64,000 bases of DNA from Hymenobacter terricola (GCF_017921975.2 NZ_JAGEMO020000026.1:1-64000); one strand, 5' to 3'. Counted from the stretch's first letter, positions 16,638 through 26,050 are shown. The notes: generated from the sequence alone by a model not told the origin. Numbers and translations: made by a program.

Positions 16638-18005
16638 TTAGTTGTTATCGTCGAACTTAATGGGCTCCATGCGCGGCACCAGCGTGAACATCAGCACCCA
16701 GGCCAGCAAATACGCCGCGCCGCAGATGAAAAACATGATGTAGTACGCCTTGTCGAGCTGGCCAATGCTTTCGTAGTGCACAAACATGCGCTTCTGCACC
16801 AGCGCGGTGAGGGCAATGCCGCCCAGGCCGCCGGCCATGCCGCCAATGCCCGTCACCGAGCCCACCGTCCGCTTCGGGAACATATCCGACACGGTGGTGA
16901 AAATGTTGGCGCTCCACGCCTGGTGGGCCGCCGCCGCAATGCCGATGACCAGCACCGCCAGCCACATATTAATGTTGCCCAGCCACTGCGCAAAAATAAT
17001 CGGGAATACGCAGCAGGCAATCAGCAGCATGCTGCGCTTGCGGGCCTGGAAGGCCGGCATGCCGCGCTTCATGAAGCCCAACGGGATGTAGCCGCCGCTG
17101 ATGCTGCCAATGCTCGACAGGATGTACACGGCCGCTACCGGCAGCGCAATGGCCGTGCCCGTGAGGTGGTACTGCTTGCCGAGAAAATCGGGCAACCAAA
17201 ACAGGTAGAACCACCAGATGGGGTCGGTGATGAACTTGCCAATCACGAAGGCCCAGGTCTGGCGGAAGCCCAGCAGCGTGCCCCACGAAGCCTTGGGTTT
17301 CTCTTCCGTCACGCCTTCTTCGGGCAGGCCCGCCGGAATATCGGCGTTGATGTAATCGAACTCGGCCTTGCTCAGGCGCTTGCTGTTGGCCGGCGTGTCG
17401 TAGATGAGATACCACAGCACCAGCCAGATAAAACCCAGCGCCCCGGTAATCACAAACGCCCACTGCCAGCCGATGTGCTCGGCAATCCACGGCACGGAGA
17501 GCGGCGCCACGATGGCCCCCACGTTGGAACCCGAGTTGAAGATGCCCGTGGCCAGCGCCCGCTCCCGCTGCGGAAACCACTCGGCCGTGGTCTTGATAGC
17601 CGCTGGGAAGTTACCCGCTTCCGTGACGCCCAAAAATCCCCGGGCCACCCCAAAGCCCAGCGTGCTGCTCACCAGTGCGTGCCCCATGGCCGCCACGCTC
17701 CACAGCGCCGTCGAAAGCGCGTAGCCCAGCTTGGTCCCCAGCCGGTCGATAATGCGGCCCACGCCCACCATTCCCACCGCATACGCCAGCTTGAAGGCGA
17801 TTTCGATATTGGCGTAGTCGCCAGAATTCCAGTGGAAAGCCTTTTCCAGGTACGGCTTCAGCAACGAGATAACGGCCCGGTCAAGGTAGTTAATCGTGGT
17901 GGCGAAGAACACCAGCCCGCAGATGGTCCAGCGGTACTTGCCGATGGCGGCGTTGGCCGTATCCAGCGGCGAAGCCGGCGGCGATTGGGTGGGAAGTGGT
18001 GTCAT
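16638..18005 (-). CDS. exuT: Hexuronate transporter, MFS (ExuT-like)
   Basis: A 455-residue inner-membrane proton symporter of the anion:cation symporter branch of the MFS. About twelve hydrophobic segments are visible. Motifs include T-I-N-Y-L-D-R near TM1, G-R-I-I-D-R-L-G-T-K between TM2 and TM3, E-A-G-N-F-P-A-A-I-K in TM4, and W-F-P-Q-R-E-R-A-L-A-T-G-I-F-N-S-G; these are typical for ExuT/GudP-type hexuronate carriers. It is the last gene of the long same-strand run of uronate genes (69 bp after the aldolase), which supports galacturonate or related uronates as substrate. Confidence 0.88.
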   Translation of the reverse strand: MTPLPTQSPPASPLDTANAAIGKYRWTICGLVFFATTINYLDRAVISLLKPYLEKAFHWNSGDYANIEIAFKLAYAVGMVGVGRIIDRLGTKLGYALSTALWSVAAMGHALVSSTLGFGVARGFLGVTEAGNFPAAIKTTAEWFPQRERALATGIFNSGSNVGAIVAPLSVPWIAEHIGWQWAFVITGALGFIWLVLWYLIYDTPANSKRLSKAEFDYINADIPAGLPEEGVTEEKPKASWGTLLGFRQTWAFVIGKFITDPIWWFYLFWLPDFLGKQYHLTGTAIALPVAAVYILSSIGSISGGYIPLGFMKRGMPAFQARKRSMLLIACCVFPIIFAQWLGNINMWLAVLVIGIAAAAHQAWSANIFTTVSDMFPKRTVGSVTGIGGMAGGLGGIALTALVQKRMFVHYESIGQLDKAYYIMFFICGAAYLLAWVLMFTLVPRMEPIKFDDNN

Positions 18006-18074
18006 CGAGTGCGGGAATTTAAGACGGGGATTACTCGCGGCGGAAACCGGCGGTGGGTGCCACCATATCAGGCA

Positions 18075-18731
18075 TTATTTCTTCAGGGTATCCACAAACT
18101 TCATCAGCTCGCCAATGCTGGCGGCCAGGGCATCGGTATCATCGGCATTCCTGAACAGCTGCGAGCCCATGCCCACGGCATTCACGCCCGCCCCAAACCA
18201 GGCGCTGACGCTGGCTTCGGTGGGCTCGACGCCGCCCGTTACCATGAGTTTGATGTGGGGCATGGGGCCGCGCAGGGCCTTCACATAGTCGGGGCCGACG
18301 AGGTTGCCGGGGAAGATTTTCACCACGGCCGCACCCAGCTGGCTGGCCTGGTAAATCTCGGTCGGTGTGAGGGCGCCGGGCAGCCACGGAATGTCGTGGG
18401 CGCGGCACACTTCGGCCACTTCGGCCGTGGCGCAGGGCTGCACCACGAAGGCCGCGCCGGCGGCAATGAATTGCTCGGCCTGCTCGGCCGTGAACAGCGT
18501 GCCGATGCCGAGCACCATGTCCGGGCAATTCGTTTGCACGAAAGCCTGCAATTCAGTGAAGACAGCCAGGGCGTTTGCGCCCCGGTTCGTGAATTCAAAC
18601 ACCCGGATACCACCGTCGTAGCAGGCCCGCAGCATGCGCTGGGCATAGGCCACATCGGCATGATAGAACACCGGCACTACGGGGTAGCGCAACAGCGTGG
18701 CAAGCGTATCGGAAGCAATGAGTTGAGCCAT
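18075..18731 (-). CDS. eda: 2-keto-3-deoxy-6-phosphogluconate aldolase
   Basis: A 218-residue class I aldolase that cleaves KDPG to pyruvate and glyceraldehyde-3-phosphate, the last step of both uronate routes here. Visible active-site features are F-E-F-T-N-R-G (Glu and Arg of the phosphate/pyruvate site), L-G-I-G-T-L, P-G-A-L-T-P-T-E and the Schiff-base lysine in V-V-K-I-F-P-G-N; the C-terminal V-T-G-G-V glycine motif follows. Length matches KdgA/Eda. It lies 13 bp after kdgK. Confidence 0.93.
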   Translation of the reverse strand: MAQLIASDTLATLLRYPVVPVFYHADVAYAQRMLRACYDGGIRVFEFTNRGANALAVFTELQAFVQTNCPDMVLGIGTLFTAEQAEQFIAAGAAFVVQPCATAEVAEVCRAHDIPWLPGALTPTEIYQASQLGAAVVKIFPGNLVGPDYVKALRGPMPHIKLMVTGGVEPTEASVSAWFGAGVNAVGMGSQLFRNADDTDALAASIGELMKFVDTLKK

Positions 18732-18744
18732 GGAATTGAGAAGT

Positions 18745-19755
18745 TTAGCGGAGCAGGCGGCCGCTGGTGTTGCCGCGCATGATGTCTTCCACCTCGGCCA
18801 CGGTTACTAAGTTAACGTCGCCGTGAATGGTGTGCTTGAGGGCCGACGCGGCCACGCCGAAAGTGAGGGCCTGCTGCGGGTTGTTGTAAGCAAGCGAGCC
18901 GTAGATGAAGCCCGCCATGAAGGCGTCGCCCCCGCCGATGCGGTCCACGATGGGGTTGATGTCGTAGGTGATGGTTTCTAAAAACTGCTGGCCATCGTAA
19001 AAAATGCCCTTCAGCCCGTTATGCGAAGCGCTGTGGGTTTTGCGGCGGGTGGTGATGACTTGCTTGATTTGCGGAAACCGCGCCATCACCTGCTGCGCCA
19101 CCGATACGAACTTGTTGTCGGTGCCGGGCAGTGGCACGATGCCGAATAAGTCCTCGGCGTCGTTCTCGGAACAGACCACCACGTCGCAACCCTGCACCAG
19201 TTCCGACATTACGGATTGCGCGGTCTGGCCGTATTGCCACAGGTTGCGGCGGTAGTTCACATCGGCCGATACGGTGAGGCCCAGGCGGCGCGCGGCGGCA
19301 ATGGCCTGGCGCGTAGCCTCGGCGGTGCTGGCCGAAATGGCGGGCGTAATGCCCGTCCAGTGCAGCCAGCCGGCATCTTTCAGGATTTCATCCCAGTTGA
19401 AAGCGGCCGGGTCGAGGTTGGCGAAGGCCGAGTTGGCGCGGTCGTAGACGACCTTGCTGGCGCGCATCCCCGCCCCTACTTCCAGGAAATACAGGCCGAG
19501 CCGGTCCCCTTCATAAACAGTGGCGTCCATGTTCACGCCCAGGGCACGGAACTGCTGGGCCGCCGCGTGGCCCAGGTCATTGGCCGGGAAGCAGGTGATG
19601 TGCGCGGCGGGTACGCCCAGGCCCGCCAGCGAAGCGGCCACGTTGGCATCGCCGCCGCCGTACACGATTTCCAGGCTCTGGGTTTGCGCGAACCGGTAGT
19701 TCAGCGGCGGCGACAGCCGCATCATGATTTCGCCGAACGTGACTACTTGCTTCAT
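18745..19755 (-). CDS. kdgK: 2-keto-3-deoxygluconate kinase (PfkB family)
   Basis: A 336-residue cytoplasmic sugar kinase that phosphorylates KDG to KDPG. The start at 19755 (M-K-Q-V-V-T-F-G-E-I-M-M-R-L-S-P) matches the PfkB N-terminus; the longer reading runs into a palindromic repeat. The two PfkB signatures are seen: G-G-G-D-A-N-V-A near the N-terminus and D-R-I-G-G-G-D-A-F-M-A-G-F with the catalytic Asp. W-T-G-I-T-P-A-I fits the KdgK subgroup. It is followed after 13 bp by the aldolase and preceded by palindromic repeat A copy 2. Confidence 0.92.
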   Translation of the reverse strand: MKQVVTFGEIMMRLSPPLNYRFAQTQSLEIVYGGGDANVAASLAGLGVPAAHITCFPANDLGHAAAQQFRALGVNMDATVYEGDRLGLYFLEVGAGMRASKVVYDRANSAFANLDPAAFNWDEILKDAGWLHWTGITPAISASTAEATRQAIAAARRLGLTVSADVNYRRNLWQYGQTAQSVMSELVQGCDVVVCSENDAEDLFGIVPLPGTDNKFVSVAQQVMARFPQIKQVITTRRKTHSASHNGLKGIFYDGQQFLETITYDINPIVDRIGGGDAFMAGFIYGSLAYNNPQQALTFGVAASALKHTIHGDVNLVTVAEVEDIMRGNTSGRLLR

Positions 19756-19796
19756 TCGTGGAGACTTGGAGACTTGGGAACTTGAAAACTTGGCCG

Positions 19797-19926
19797 AAAG
19801 AACGGTCATGCTGAGCGTAGTCGAAGCATCTCGCGTGCTATCACTAATCCAATCGTTGCAATCGTCTTGATTACTACTGCACGCGAGATGCTTCGGCTAC
19901 GCGGACGCCAGATGAGCATGACGTTC
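19797..19926. repeat. Palindromic repeat family A, copy 2
   Basis: Arms GAACGGTCATGCTGAGCGTA...GAAGCATCTCGCGTGC at 19797-19838 and the complement at 19879-19926, with small differences between arms (one arm carries an extra GACGCCAGA-like stretch). It lies between uxaC and kdgK. Confidence 0.88.
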
Positions 19927-19941
19927 AATTATTCAATACTG

Positions 19942-21375
19942 CTACGCGGTTACGGCTGCGGCCTGCGCCACTTTGCCGAAACCAAAATACTCCTTGGCAT
20001 TGCCGTAGCAGATGTTCTGCACCATTTTGCCGAGCAGGTCCATGTCGGCCGGCAGCTCGCCATTCTCCACATCGTTGCCGAGCAGGTTGCAGAGCACGCG
20101 GCGGAAATACTCGTGGCGCGGGTAAGACAGGAAGCTGCGCGAATCGGTGAGCATGCCCACAAAGCGCGACAGCAGGCCCATGTTGCTCAGGGCATTGATT
20201 TGCTTCTCCATGCCATCTTTCTGGTCGAGGAACCACCAGCCGGAGCCGAACTGGATTTTGCCCGCCACCGAGCCGTCGTTGAAGTTGCCAATCATCGTGG
20301 CGATGAGCTCGTTGTCGGCTGGATTCAGGTTGTAGACAATGGTTTTCGCCAGCTTGTTCTGGCCATCGAGCCGGTCGAGGAAGGTGGAGAGGGCGCGGCC
20401 CTGCGGGAAGTCGCCGATGGAATCCCAGCCCGTATCGGGGCCAAGCTCGCGGAGCATGCGCGAGTTGTTGTTCCGCAACGCACCAATGTGGTACTGCTGC
20501 GTCCAGCCCTTTTCCCAGTCCAGCTCGGCCAGGAAAACCAGCATGGCCGATTTGAACTGGACGTTTTCGGTCGAAGTCAATTCGCTGCCGCCCCGGATTT
20601 TGCTGAAGCTGGCGTCGATTTCGGCCGCCGTGTAATTGGCGGCGTAAATGTGCTCCAGACCGTGGTCCGACAAGCGGCCGCCCACGCTGGCGAAGAAGCT
20701 GTGGCGGTTGCGCAGGGCCGTTTGCAAGTCGCCAAACGTGCGGATTTCCACTTCGGCCGCCGCTCCCAGCTTGTCGAGGTAAGCGTTGTAGCTCGGAGCG
20801 TCGTCCACCGCCATGGCCTTATCGGCCCGGAAGGTGGGCAGCACGCGCACCTCGAAGCCGGAAGCCGCCAGCGCCTGGTGGTGCTCCAGCGAATCGGCCG
20901 GGTCGTCGGTGGTGCAGAGGGTTTCCACATTCATCTTGCGCAGCAAGCTTTGCACCGAATACTCGGGCGTCTGGAGCTTGGCGCTGCACTCGTCGTAGAT
21001 GCGGCGGGCACTGTCCTTATTCAGCAGCTCGGTGATGCCGAAGTAGCGGCGCAGCTCCAGGTGCGTCCAGTGGTAGAGCGGGTTGCGCAGGGTGTAAGGC
21101 ACGGTTTCGGCCCATTTCTCAAACTTCTCCCAGTCCGACGCATCGCCGGTGATGTAGCGCTCGGGCACGCCGTTAGCCCGCATGGCGCGCCACTTGTAAT
21201 GGTCGCCGTAGAGCCAGATTTGGGTGATGTTGTCGAACTGCTTGTCCTCGGCAATCTGGTCGGGCAGCAGGTGGTTATGATAGTCGATGATGGGCATCTG
21301 CTTGCCAAACTCGTGGTAGAGCGTGCTGGCCGTGGCGGTTTGCAGCAGGAAATCGTCGTTGAGAAAAGGCTTCAT
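19942..21375 (-). CDS. uxaC: Glucuronate/galacturonate isomerase
   Basis: A 477-residue metal-dependent isomerase (amidohydrolase-like) converting D-galacturonate to D-tagaturonate (and glucuronate to fructuronate), cytoplasmic. Typical features: start with M-K-P-F-L-N-D-D-F-L-L, the metal motif D-Y-H-N-H-L-L-P, W-L-Y-G-D-H-Y-K-W-R-A-M-R, C-T-T-D-D-P-A-D-S-L-E-H-H, and the C-terminal G-M-L-T-D-S-R-S-F-L-S-Y-P-R-H-E-Y-F-R-R. ATG at 21375 is preferred to a TTG two codons upstream. It lies in the uronate operon, flanked on both sides by copies of palindromic repeat A. Confidence 0.97.
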   Translation of the reverse strand: MKPFLNDDFLLQTATASTLYHEFGKQMPIIDYHNHLLPDQIAEDKQFDNITQIWLYGDHYKWRAMRANGVPERYITGDASDWEKFEKWAETVPYTLRNPLYHWTHLELRRYFGITELLNKDSARRIYDECSAKLQTPEYSVQSLLRKMNVETLCTTDDPADSLEHHQALAASGFEVRVLPTFRADKAMAVDDAPSYNAYLDKLGAAAEVEIRTFGDLQTALRNRHSFFASVGGRLSDHGLEHIYAANYTAAEIDASFSKIRGGSELTSTENVQFKSAMLVFLAELDWEKGWTQQYHIGALRNNNSRMLRELGPDTGWDSIGDFPQGRALSTFLDRLDGQNKLAKTIVYNLNPADNELIATMIGNFNDGSVAGKIQFGSGWWFLDQKDGMEKQINALSNMGLLSRFVGMLTDSRSFLSYPRHEYFRRVLCNLLGNDVENGELPADMDLLGKMVQNICYGNAKEYFGFGKVAQAAAVTA

Positions 21376-21515
21376 GAGCAACTAAATTGGGTGGGTGGGA
21401 GCCCTGGGATGCGCTTTAGCTTCGGGAACCGAAGGTAGGCCGCTCCCCGCGCCATATCCCTCCTGAAGGCTCCTGCTTTCGGTATTTATTAGCGAAAACG
21501 GTTGCGTAAATAGTT

Positions 21516-21628
21516 TAAAAGAACGTCATGCTGAGCTTGCCGAAGCATCTCTACCACGTAACTAATTCAATGCTGATTCAACGAAGCGGTAGAGATGCTT
21601 CGGCAAGCTCAGCATGACGTTCTTTTAA
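21516..21628. repeat. Palindromic repeat family A, copy 3
   Basis: Arms AAAAGAACGTCATGCTGAGC...GAAGCATCTCTACC (21516-21555) and its complement (21588-21628). The stem is nearly perfect and the loop contains CTAATTCAAT. It lies eight bases after the uxaA stop, between uxaA and uxaC. Confidence 0.92.
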
Positions 21629-21635
21629 TGTCTGA

Positions 21636-23288
21636 CTACAGCGACACCCCGCGCTTCCACGGAATGAAATCGGTTTGGTCGTGGCGCACGGCGGCCACTT
21701 CCTCGCCGCTGGCCACGCGAATGACATAGTCGAGAATGCGCTCGCCGGCCTGCTCGATGGTTTCTTCGCCGTCAATCACCGTTCCGGTGTTCACGTCGAT
21801 GATGTCGGGCATGCGCCTGGCCAGGGCCGTGTTGCTGGCCACTTTGATAACCGGGGCAATAGGATTGCCGGTGGGCGTACCCAAACCAGTGGTGAAGAGC
21901 ACAATATTCGCTCCCGAGCCTACTTCGGCCGTGGTCGATTCCACGTCGTTGCCAGGCGTGCAGAGCAGGTTCAAACCCGGCTTGGTTACCAGCTCCGGAT
22001 AGTCGAGCACGGCCACCACCGGCGAGGAACCACCCTTGCGGGCCGCCCCGGCCGATTTCATGGCATCGGTAATCAGACCATCGCGAATGTTGCCGGGCGA
22101 AGGGTTCATGTCGAAGCCCGAGCCGACGGCTACGGCGCTGTCGCCGTAGGCTTTCATCAGGCTGCTGAACCGCTCGGCCGTTTCCTGGTTCACGCTGCGG
22201 TCCACCAGCTCCTGCTCCACGCCGCACAGCTCCGGGAATTCGGCCAGGATGACCGAGCCGCCCAGGGCCACCAGCATGTCGGAAACGTGGCCGAGGGCCG
22301 GGTTGGCCGAGATGCCGGAGAAGCCGTCGGAGCCGCCGCATTCCAGGCCGATGTTGAGGGCCTTGAGCGGGGCGGGCTCACGCCGGGCCTGGTTGGCAAT
22401 CATCAGGCCGGCGAAAGTCTGGCGCAGCGCGGTGCTGATGAGGGTTTCCTCAGTGCCCAGCTTCTGCTGGTCGAGGATGTAGAGCGGCTTGCTGAAGTGG
22501 GGGTCGCGCTTCGCGATTTCGTCCTGCAGCATGCTGGCCTGCGCGTTCTGGCAGCCCAGGCTGAGGACGGTGGCGCCGGCCACGTTGGGGTGCGTGATGT
22601 AGCCGGCCAGCAGGCCGCACAGCGTCTGGGCATCCTGGCGGATGCCGCCGCAGCCACCCTCGTGCGAGAGGAAGCGGATGCCGTCCACGTTCGGAAACGG
22701 CCGGTTATTTTGAGCCGCGTCGGCACTGGCTTCGAGGTCGGCGCTGAGGATTTCCTCCACCGTTTTGCCGGCTTGCATCAGCTCCACCAGCTTGCGGGTT
22801 TCGGGCTGGTAGCTTTTGCGACGGCCGTAGCCGAGGTCGGTTATCAGCGCATCCTGCAACACCTGGATGTTGCGGTTTTCACAGAACACCAGCGGAATCA
22901 CCAGCCAGTAGTTGGCGGTACCCACGCGGCCATTGGCGCGGTGGTAACCCTGGAAGGTGCGGTCCTGCCAGGCGGTTACGTCGGGGGCAGTCCAGGCGGC
23001 GCGCCGGTGGGCGTGCTCGTCGTAGCTGTTGGTGGCGTGCTGGATATTGGCGGTGGTGAGGCGGCCGCCGGGGCGGATGGCCTCGCGGGCAGTGCCCACG
23101 AGCACGCCGTACATGGTAACGGGCTGGCCCTGCGTCAGGCCCAGGGGCGCGAGCTTGTGCTTGGCCGGAATGGCTTCGGAAGTGGTGACGAACCCATTTT
23201 CCCAGGGCACTTCGGTGCCGATGGGCAGGTCGGCGAGGGCGACCAGCACATTGTCGGCGGGGTGGATGCGGGCAACTTGATGTTTCAC
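21636..23288 (-). CDS. uxaA: Altronate dehydratase
   Basis: A 550-residue dehydratase converting D-altronate to KDG. Domain order is the usual one: an N-terminal SAF-type domain (about 1-100, with P-A-K-H-K and the central R-P-G-G), then the large UxaA domain starting at F-x-G-Y-H-R-A-N-G-R-V-G-T-A-N-Y-W. Conserved pieces include H-E-G-G-C-G-G, L-G-L-E-C-G-G-S-D-G-F-S-G, D-M-N-P-S-P-G-N and the C-terminal F-T-T-G-L-G-T-P-T-G-N-P-I-A-P-V-I-K. Both halves are fused in one protein, as is normal. Between uxaB and uxaC in the operon. Confidence 0.97.
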   Translation of the reverse strand: MKHQVARIHPADNVLVALADLPIGTEVPWENGFVTTSEAIPAKHKLAPLGLTQGQPVTMYGVLVGTAREAIRPGGRLTTANIQHATNSYDEHAHRRAAWTAPDVTAWQDRTFQGYHRANGRVGTANYWLVIPLVFCENRNIQVLQDALITDLGYGRRKSYQPETRKLVELMQAGKTVEEILSADLEASADAAQNNRPFPNVDGIRFLSHEGGCGGIRQDAQTLCGLLAGYITHPNVAGATVLSLGCQNAQASMLQDEIAKRDPHFSKPLYILDQQKLGTEETLISTALRQTFAGLMIANQARREPAPLKALNIGLECGGSDGFSGISANPALGHVSDMLVALGGSVILAEFPELCGVEQELVDRSVNQETAERFSSLMKAYGDSAVAVGSGFDMNPSPGNIRDGLITDAMKSAGAARKGGSSPVVAVLDYPELVTKPGLNLLCTPGNDVESTTAEVGSGANIVLFTTGLGTPTGNPIAPVIKVASNTALARRMPDIIDVNTGTVIDGEETIEQAGERILDYVIRVASGEEVAAVRHDQTDFIPWKRGVSL

Positions 23289-23305
23289 GGGGTATTTTTT
23301 TTAAC

Positions 23306-23343
23306 TGAACGTCATGCTTCGGCTCCGCTCAGCATGACGTTCA
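23306..23343. repeat. Palindromic repeat family A, copy 4 (short)
   Basis: Only the outer ends of the element remain: TGAACGTCATGCT and AGCATGACGTTCA around a 12-nt centre. It lies between uxaB and uxaA, nine bases before the uxaB stop. Confidence 0.85.
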
Positions 23344-23352
23344 TAGTGCTGA

Positions 23353-24885
23353 TTAATTAGCCAAGGCTGATTTTTTGGTAAAAAACGCGGCCAGGGTGGC
23401 CGGCGCACCTTCTTCCAGCAGCTGGTTCAGGTATTGGCTCACCTTGTCGGCGAAGCCGGGCAAGCGAGTCAGGTCGTGGCCCCAGAGAGCGGTGTTGCGC
23501 AGCGCGGCAGCGGTCAGCTCCTCCGGCAACAGCTTGGCCCACAGGTCGGCAAAATAGCCGGCGCGGTCGTCCTGAATGAGGTAGGACTGGCCGTTGGCTT
23601 CGCCCTGGCCGGTGCTGGCGCCAGTAGCCGTGTTGCGCATAAACAGCAGGTAGGCCGCGAAGCCCAGCGCCACGTAGTGCGGCACAGCCTCGTGCTGCTG
23701 ATAGTAGTGCAGCAGCGTGGGCACGTTGCGCATCTGCATTTTCATGGTGCCCTGCATGGCAATGGCCAGCCAGCGGTGCTCCAGGTAAGGGTTGCGGAAG
23801 CGGTCGAGGACCTGCATACCGAAGCGCTGACCCACTTTCTCGTCGACGGCGTACGGGATACCGGGCAGCAAATCGGCCAGCATCAGGTTGTGAATGAAGC
23901 GGGCCAGGTTCTCGTTTTCCAGGGCCTCGCGCACCGTAACGCAGCCCACGAGGTGGGCCAGGGCGAAGCTCAGCGTGTGCGTACCGTTGAGCAGGCGCAG
24001 CTTCAACTCGCGAAACAGCGTGATGTCGGGCCGGATAACCACGCCTTTGGCCACGGTGTGGAACGAGAGCACCTCGCGCACCCGCTCGCCGCCTTCGATG
24101 GCCCAGAGCGCATAGGCTTCGGCCACGGTCAGCAGCTCGTCCTGATAACCGAGGTCGGCCTGAAGCCGGGCGTAGGTAGCGGCGTCGGGCTTGCCCGGTA
24201 CAATGCGGTCGACCAGCGTATTGCAGAAGTGATTGGCCGACTCGAGCCAGTCGATAAAGGCACTGCCGAGGTCGTTGCGGTGCGCCAGCTCCAGCACAAT
24301 GGCTTCGAGCTTGCGGCCGTTTTCGGGAATCAATTCGGTGGGCACCACCACCAGCCCGCAATTCACGTCGCCCTCGAAGGCCACGAAGCGCGCGTAGAGC
24401 ACGGCCAGCAGCTTGCCGGGAAACGAGGTGGGCGGGGTAAGGTGAATATCCTCATTCACCAGCTGAATGCCGACTTCGGTGGTATTGGAAATGACTACTT
24501 GTAAGTCGGGGCTGGTGGCAAATTTCAGCACTTCGGCCCACTGGCTTTTGGCCGAGAGCACGCGGCTGATGCTGCTGCACACCACGTTTTCTTCCACCGG
24601 GTGGCCATCATCCACGCCGCGAATGCACACCGTGTACAGGCCGTCCTGGCGCTCAAAAGCCGTGGCGTCGCCGCCGTCGGTGCTTTTCACCACCACAATG
24701 CGGCCGTTGAACACGCCCCGGCGGTTGGCCTCGTCAATCATGAAATCGGGCAGGCCGCGCAGCAGCACGCCGGTCCCGAATTGCAGCACCTTCTCGGGCA
24801 GGGCAAACAGGCCCGGCGTGGGCCAGGACACCGGGGCCGTGCTGCTGGGCATGGCCGAAGCCAGCTGTCTATTTAAAGTGTCCAT
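23353..24885 (-). CDS. uxaB: Tagaturonate reductase (altronate oxidoreductase)
   Basis: A 510-residue NAD-dependent enzyme of the mannitol/fructuronate dehydrogenase family that reduces tagaturonate to altronate. The N-terminal nucleotide-binding region has V-L-Q-F-G-T-G-V-L-L-R-G-L-P-D-F and V-V-V-K-S-T-D; S-N-T-T-E-V-G and the P-T-E-L-I-P-E-N-G-x-K-L motif identify the UxaB branch rather than UxuB. The catalytic lysine/histidine region L-L-N-G-T-H-T-L-S-F-A follows. Length agrees with UxaB (about 480-510). It is followed by uxaA 64 bp downstream and preceded by the PL10 lyase 49 bp upstream. Confidence 0.95.
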   Translation of the reverse strand: MDTLNRQLASAMPSSTAPVSWPTPGLFALPEKVLQFGTGVLLRGLPDFMIDEANRRGVFNGRIVVVKSTDGGDATAFERQDGLYTVCIRGVDDGHPVEENVVCSSISRVLSAKSQWAEVLKFATSPDLQVVISNTTEVGIQLVNEDIHLTPPTSFPGKLLAVLYARFVAFEGDVNCGLVVVPTELIPENGRKLEAIVLELAHRNDLGSAFIDWLESANHFCNTLVDRIVPGKPDAATYARLQADLGYQDELLTVAEAYALWAIEGGERVREVLSFHTVAKGVVIRPDITLFRELKLRLLNGTHTLSFALAHLVGCVTVREALENENLARFIHNLMLADLLPGIPYAVDEKVGQRFGMQVLDRFRNPYLEHRWLAIAMQGTMKMQMRNVPTLLHYYQQHEAVPHYVALGFAAYLLFMRNTATGASTGQGEANGQSYLIQDDRAGYFADLWAKLLPEELTAAALRNTALWGHDLTRLPGFADKVSQYLNQLLEEGAPATLAAFFTKKSALAN

Positions 24886-24934
24886 TTGTGCGGTGGGGAT
24901 ATTAGTTGTTGCTGAACGAAGCTAGAAGTGGGTT

Positions 24935-26050
24935 TCACTTCTTCTCTCCCGTACTCACCCGCTTCTGCCAGGCCGGATAATCTTTAGTCAGTAATTTTTC
25001 GGGCCAGGTGCCGGCGTAGAGGTAGCCAGCGCGGCGCTCGTTCTCAATTTCGCTGAGCTGGTAATGCACCTGGCTGTCGCGGCCCACGTAGATGGGCCGG
25101 TCAGTATTCAGCTCATAAAACCGCGCCCAGATGGTGGAACCCACCTCGGGCACAATGACCCGGTCGCGGCCGCGGGGCTCGTTTGGGGCCGGGATGTCCT
25201 TCATGGCCGTGTTGGTCAGCTTCCCTTTTTCGAACCAGGCCACGGCGCTTTCAATCGACTTTTTCACGGCCGCTGAAGGCTGCGGAATGCCCATCAGAAA
25301 CCGCACGATTTCGACCGACTCGTCACCGCTCAGCGAGGCCAGCTCGAAGGCGCGGGCCTTGGCCGGCTGCAAAGTCTTCTCGTCGTACTGGGCACACCAG
25401 GCCGTGAGTTGGCCGTTGCGCACGTACTGGGTTTTCAGAATGCATTCGGTGCCGCGCTCCACGGCCTGCTGGGCCAGCGGCTTCAGCGCGGGGTCGAGCT
25501 CGCCGAATCCTTTGGTGCCAGTGGCCGCGTTGCGGAGCACTTCCAGCACCCGCACCATGGCGTTGTCGTTGTAGGTAATCTGGTGACGGTAGTTGCTGAA
25601 ATCGGGGTAATACTGGGGGAAGCCGCCGTTGGCGTACTGCATTTTCAGCAGGAAGCGGATGCCGGTTTCGGCGCCCATGCGGTAGGCAGGATTATTGGTT
25701 TGCTGATAAGCCCCGACGAGGTAACTGATTTCCCGGGTCGTGGCATTGTTGTCGATGGTGGCATCGCCGCGCTTTTTATCGGCCAGGGTGCTGGCGCGCT
25801 CGGCCATGCTGAGGGGATATCTGTAGTCGACTTTGTGGTCGCCTACGGCCTTGGGCCAGCCGCCAATGGCCCGCTGAAACACCAGCATTTTTTCGGCGGT
25901 GCTGTCCTGCATCACGTCTTGCACCGCAGCTTGGGTGGCCCGGAAAGTTTCCGGGCCACCCGTGGCTACCGTCGCCTGCTGGGCTTGGGGTATATCAAGT
26001 CCCACCTTGCACAGTCCTGCCAGCAGGAATAGTAATTGCAGCGTCATCAT
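24935..26050 (-). CDS. pelA: Pectate lyase, PL10 family
   Basis: A 371-residue secreted lyase cleaving de-esterified homogalacturonan by beta-elimination. It has an N-terminal hydrophobic signal segment (M-M-T-L-Q-L-L-F-L-L-A-G-L). PL10 hallmarks are clear: G-G-W-P-K, the D-N-x-A-T-T-R-E-I motif (T-I-D-N-N-A-T-T-R-E-I), Y-A-N-G-G-F-P-Q-Y-Y-P, I-T-Y-N-D-N-A-M-V, and T-A-W-C-A-Q-Y-D. The C-terminal W-A-R-F-Y-E-L-x-T-x-R-P-I-Y-x-x-R-D segment contains the catalytic-site Arg region. It sits between susD and uxaB in the operon. Confidence 0.93.
   Translation of the reverse strand: MMTLQLLFLLAGLCKVGLDIPQAQQATVATGGPETFRATQAAVQDVMQDSTAEKMLVFQRAIGGWPKAVGDHKVDYRYPLSMAERASTLADKKRGDATIDNNATTREISYLVGAYQQTNNPAYRMGAETGIRFLLKMQYANGGFPQYYPDFSNYRHQITYNDNAMVRVLEVLRNAATGTKGFGELDPALKPLAQQAVERGTECILKTQYVRNGQLTAWCAQYDEKTLQPAKARAFELASLSGDESVEIVRFLMGIPQPSAAVKKSIESAVAWFEKGKLTNTAMKDIPAPNEPRGRDRVIVPEVGSTIWARFYELNTDRPIYVGRDSQVHYQLSEIENERRAGYLYAGTWPEKLLTKDYPAWQKRVSTGEKK

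Noticed and set aside
16539..18782. 747-codon open frame on the + strand
   Set aside because: Antisense to exuT and eda; His/Arg-rich with no recognisable domain.
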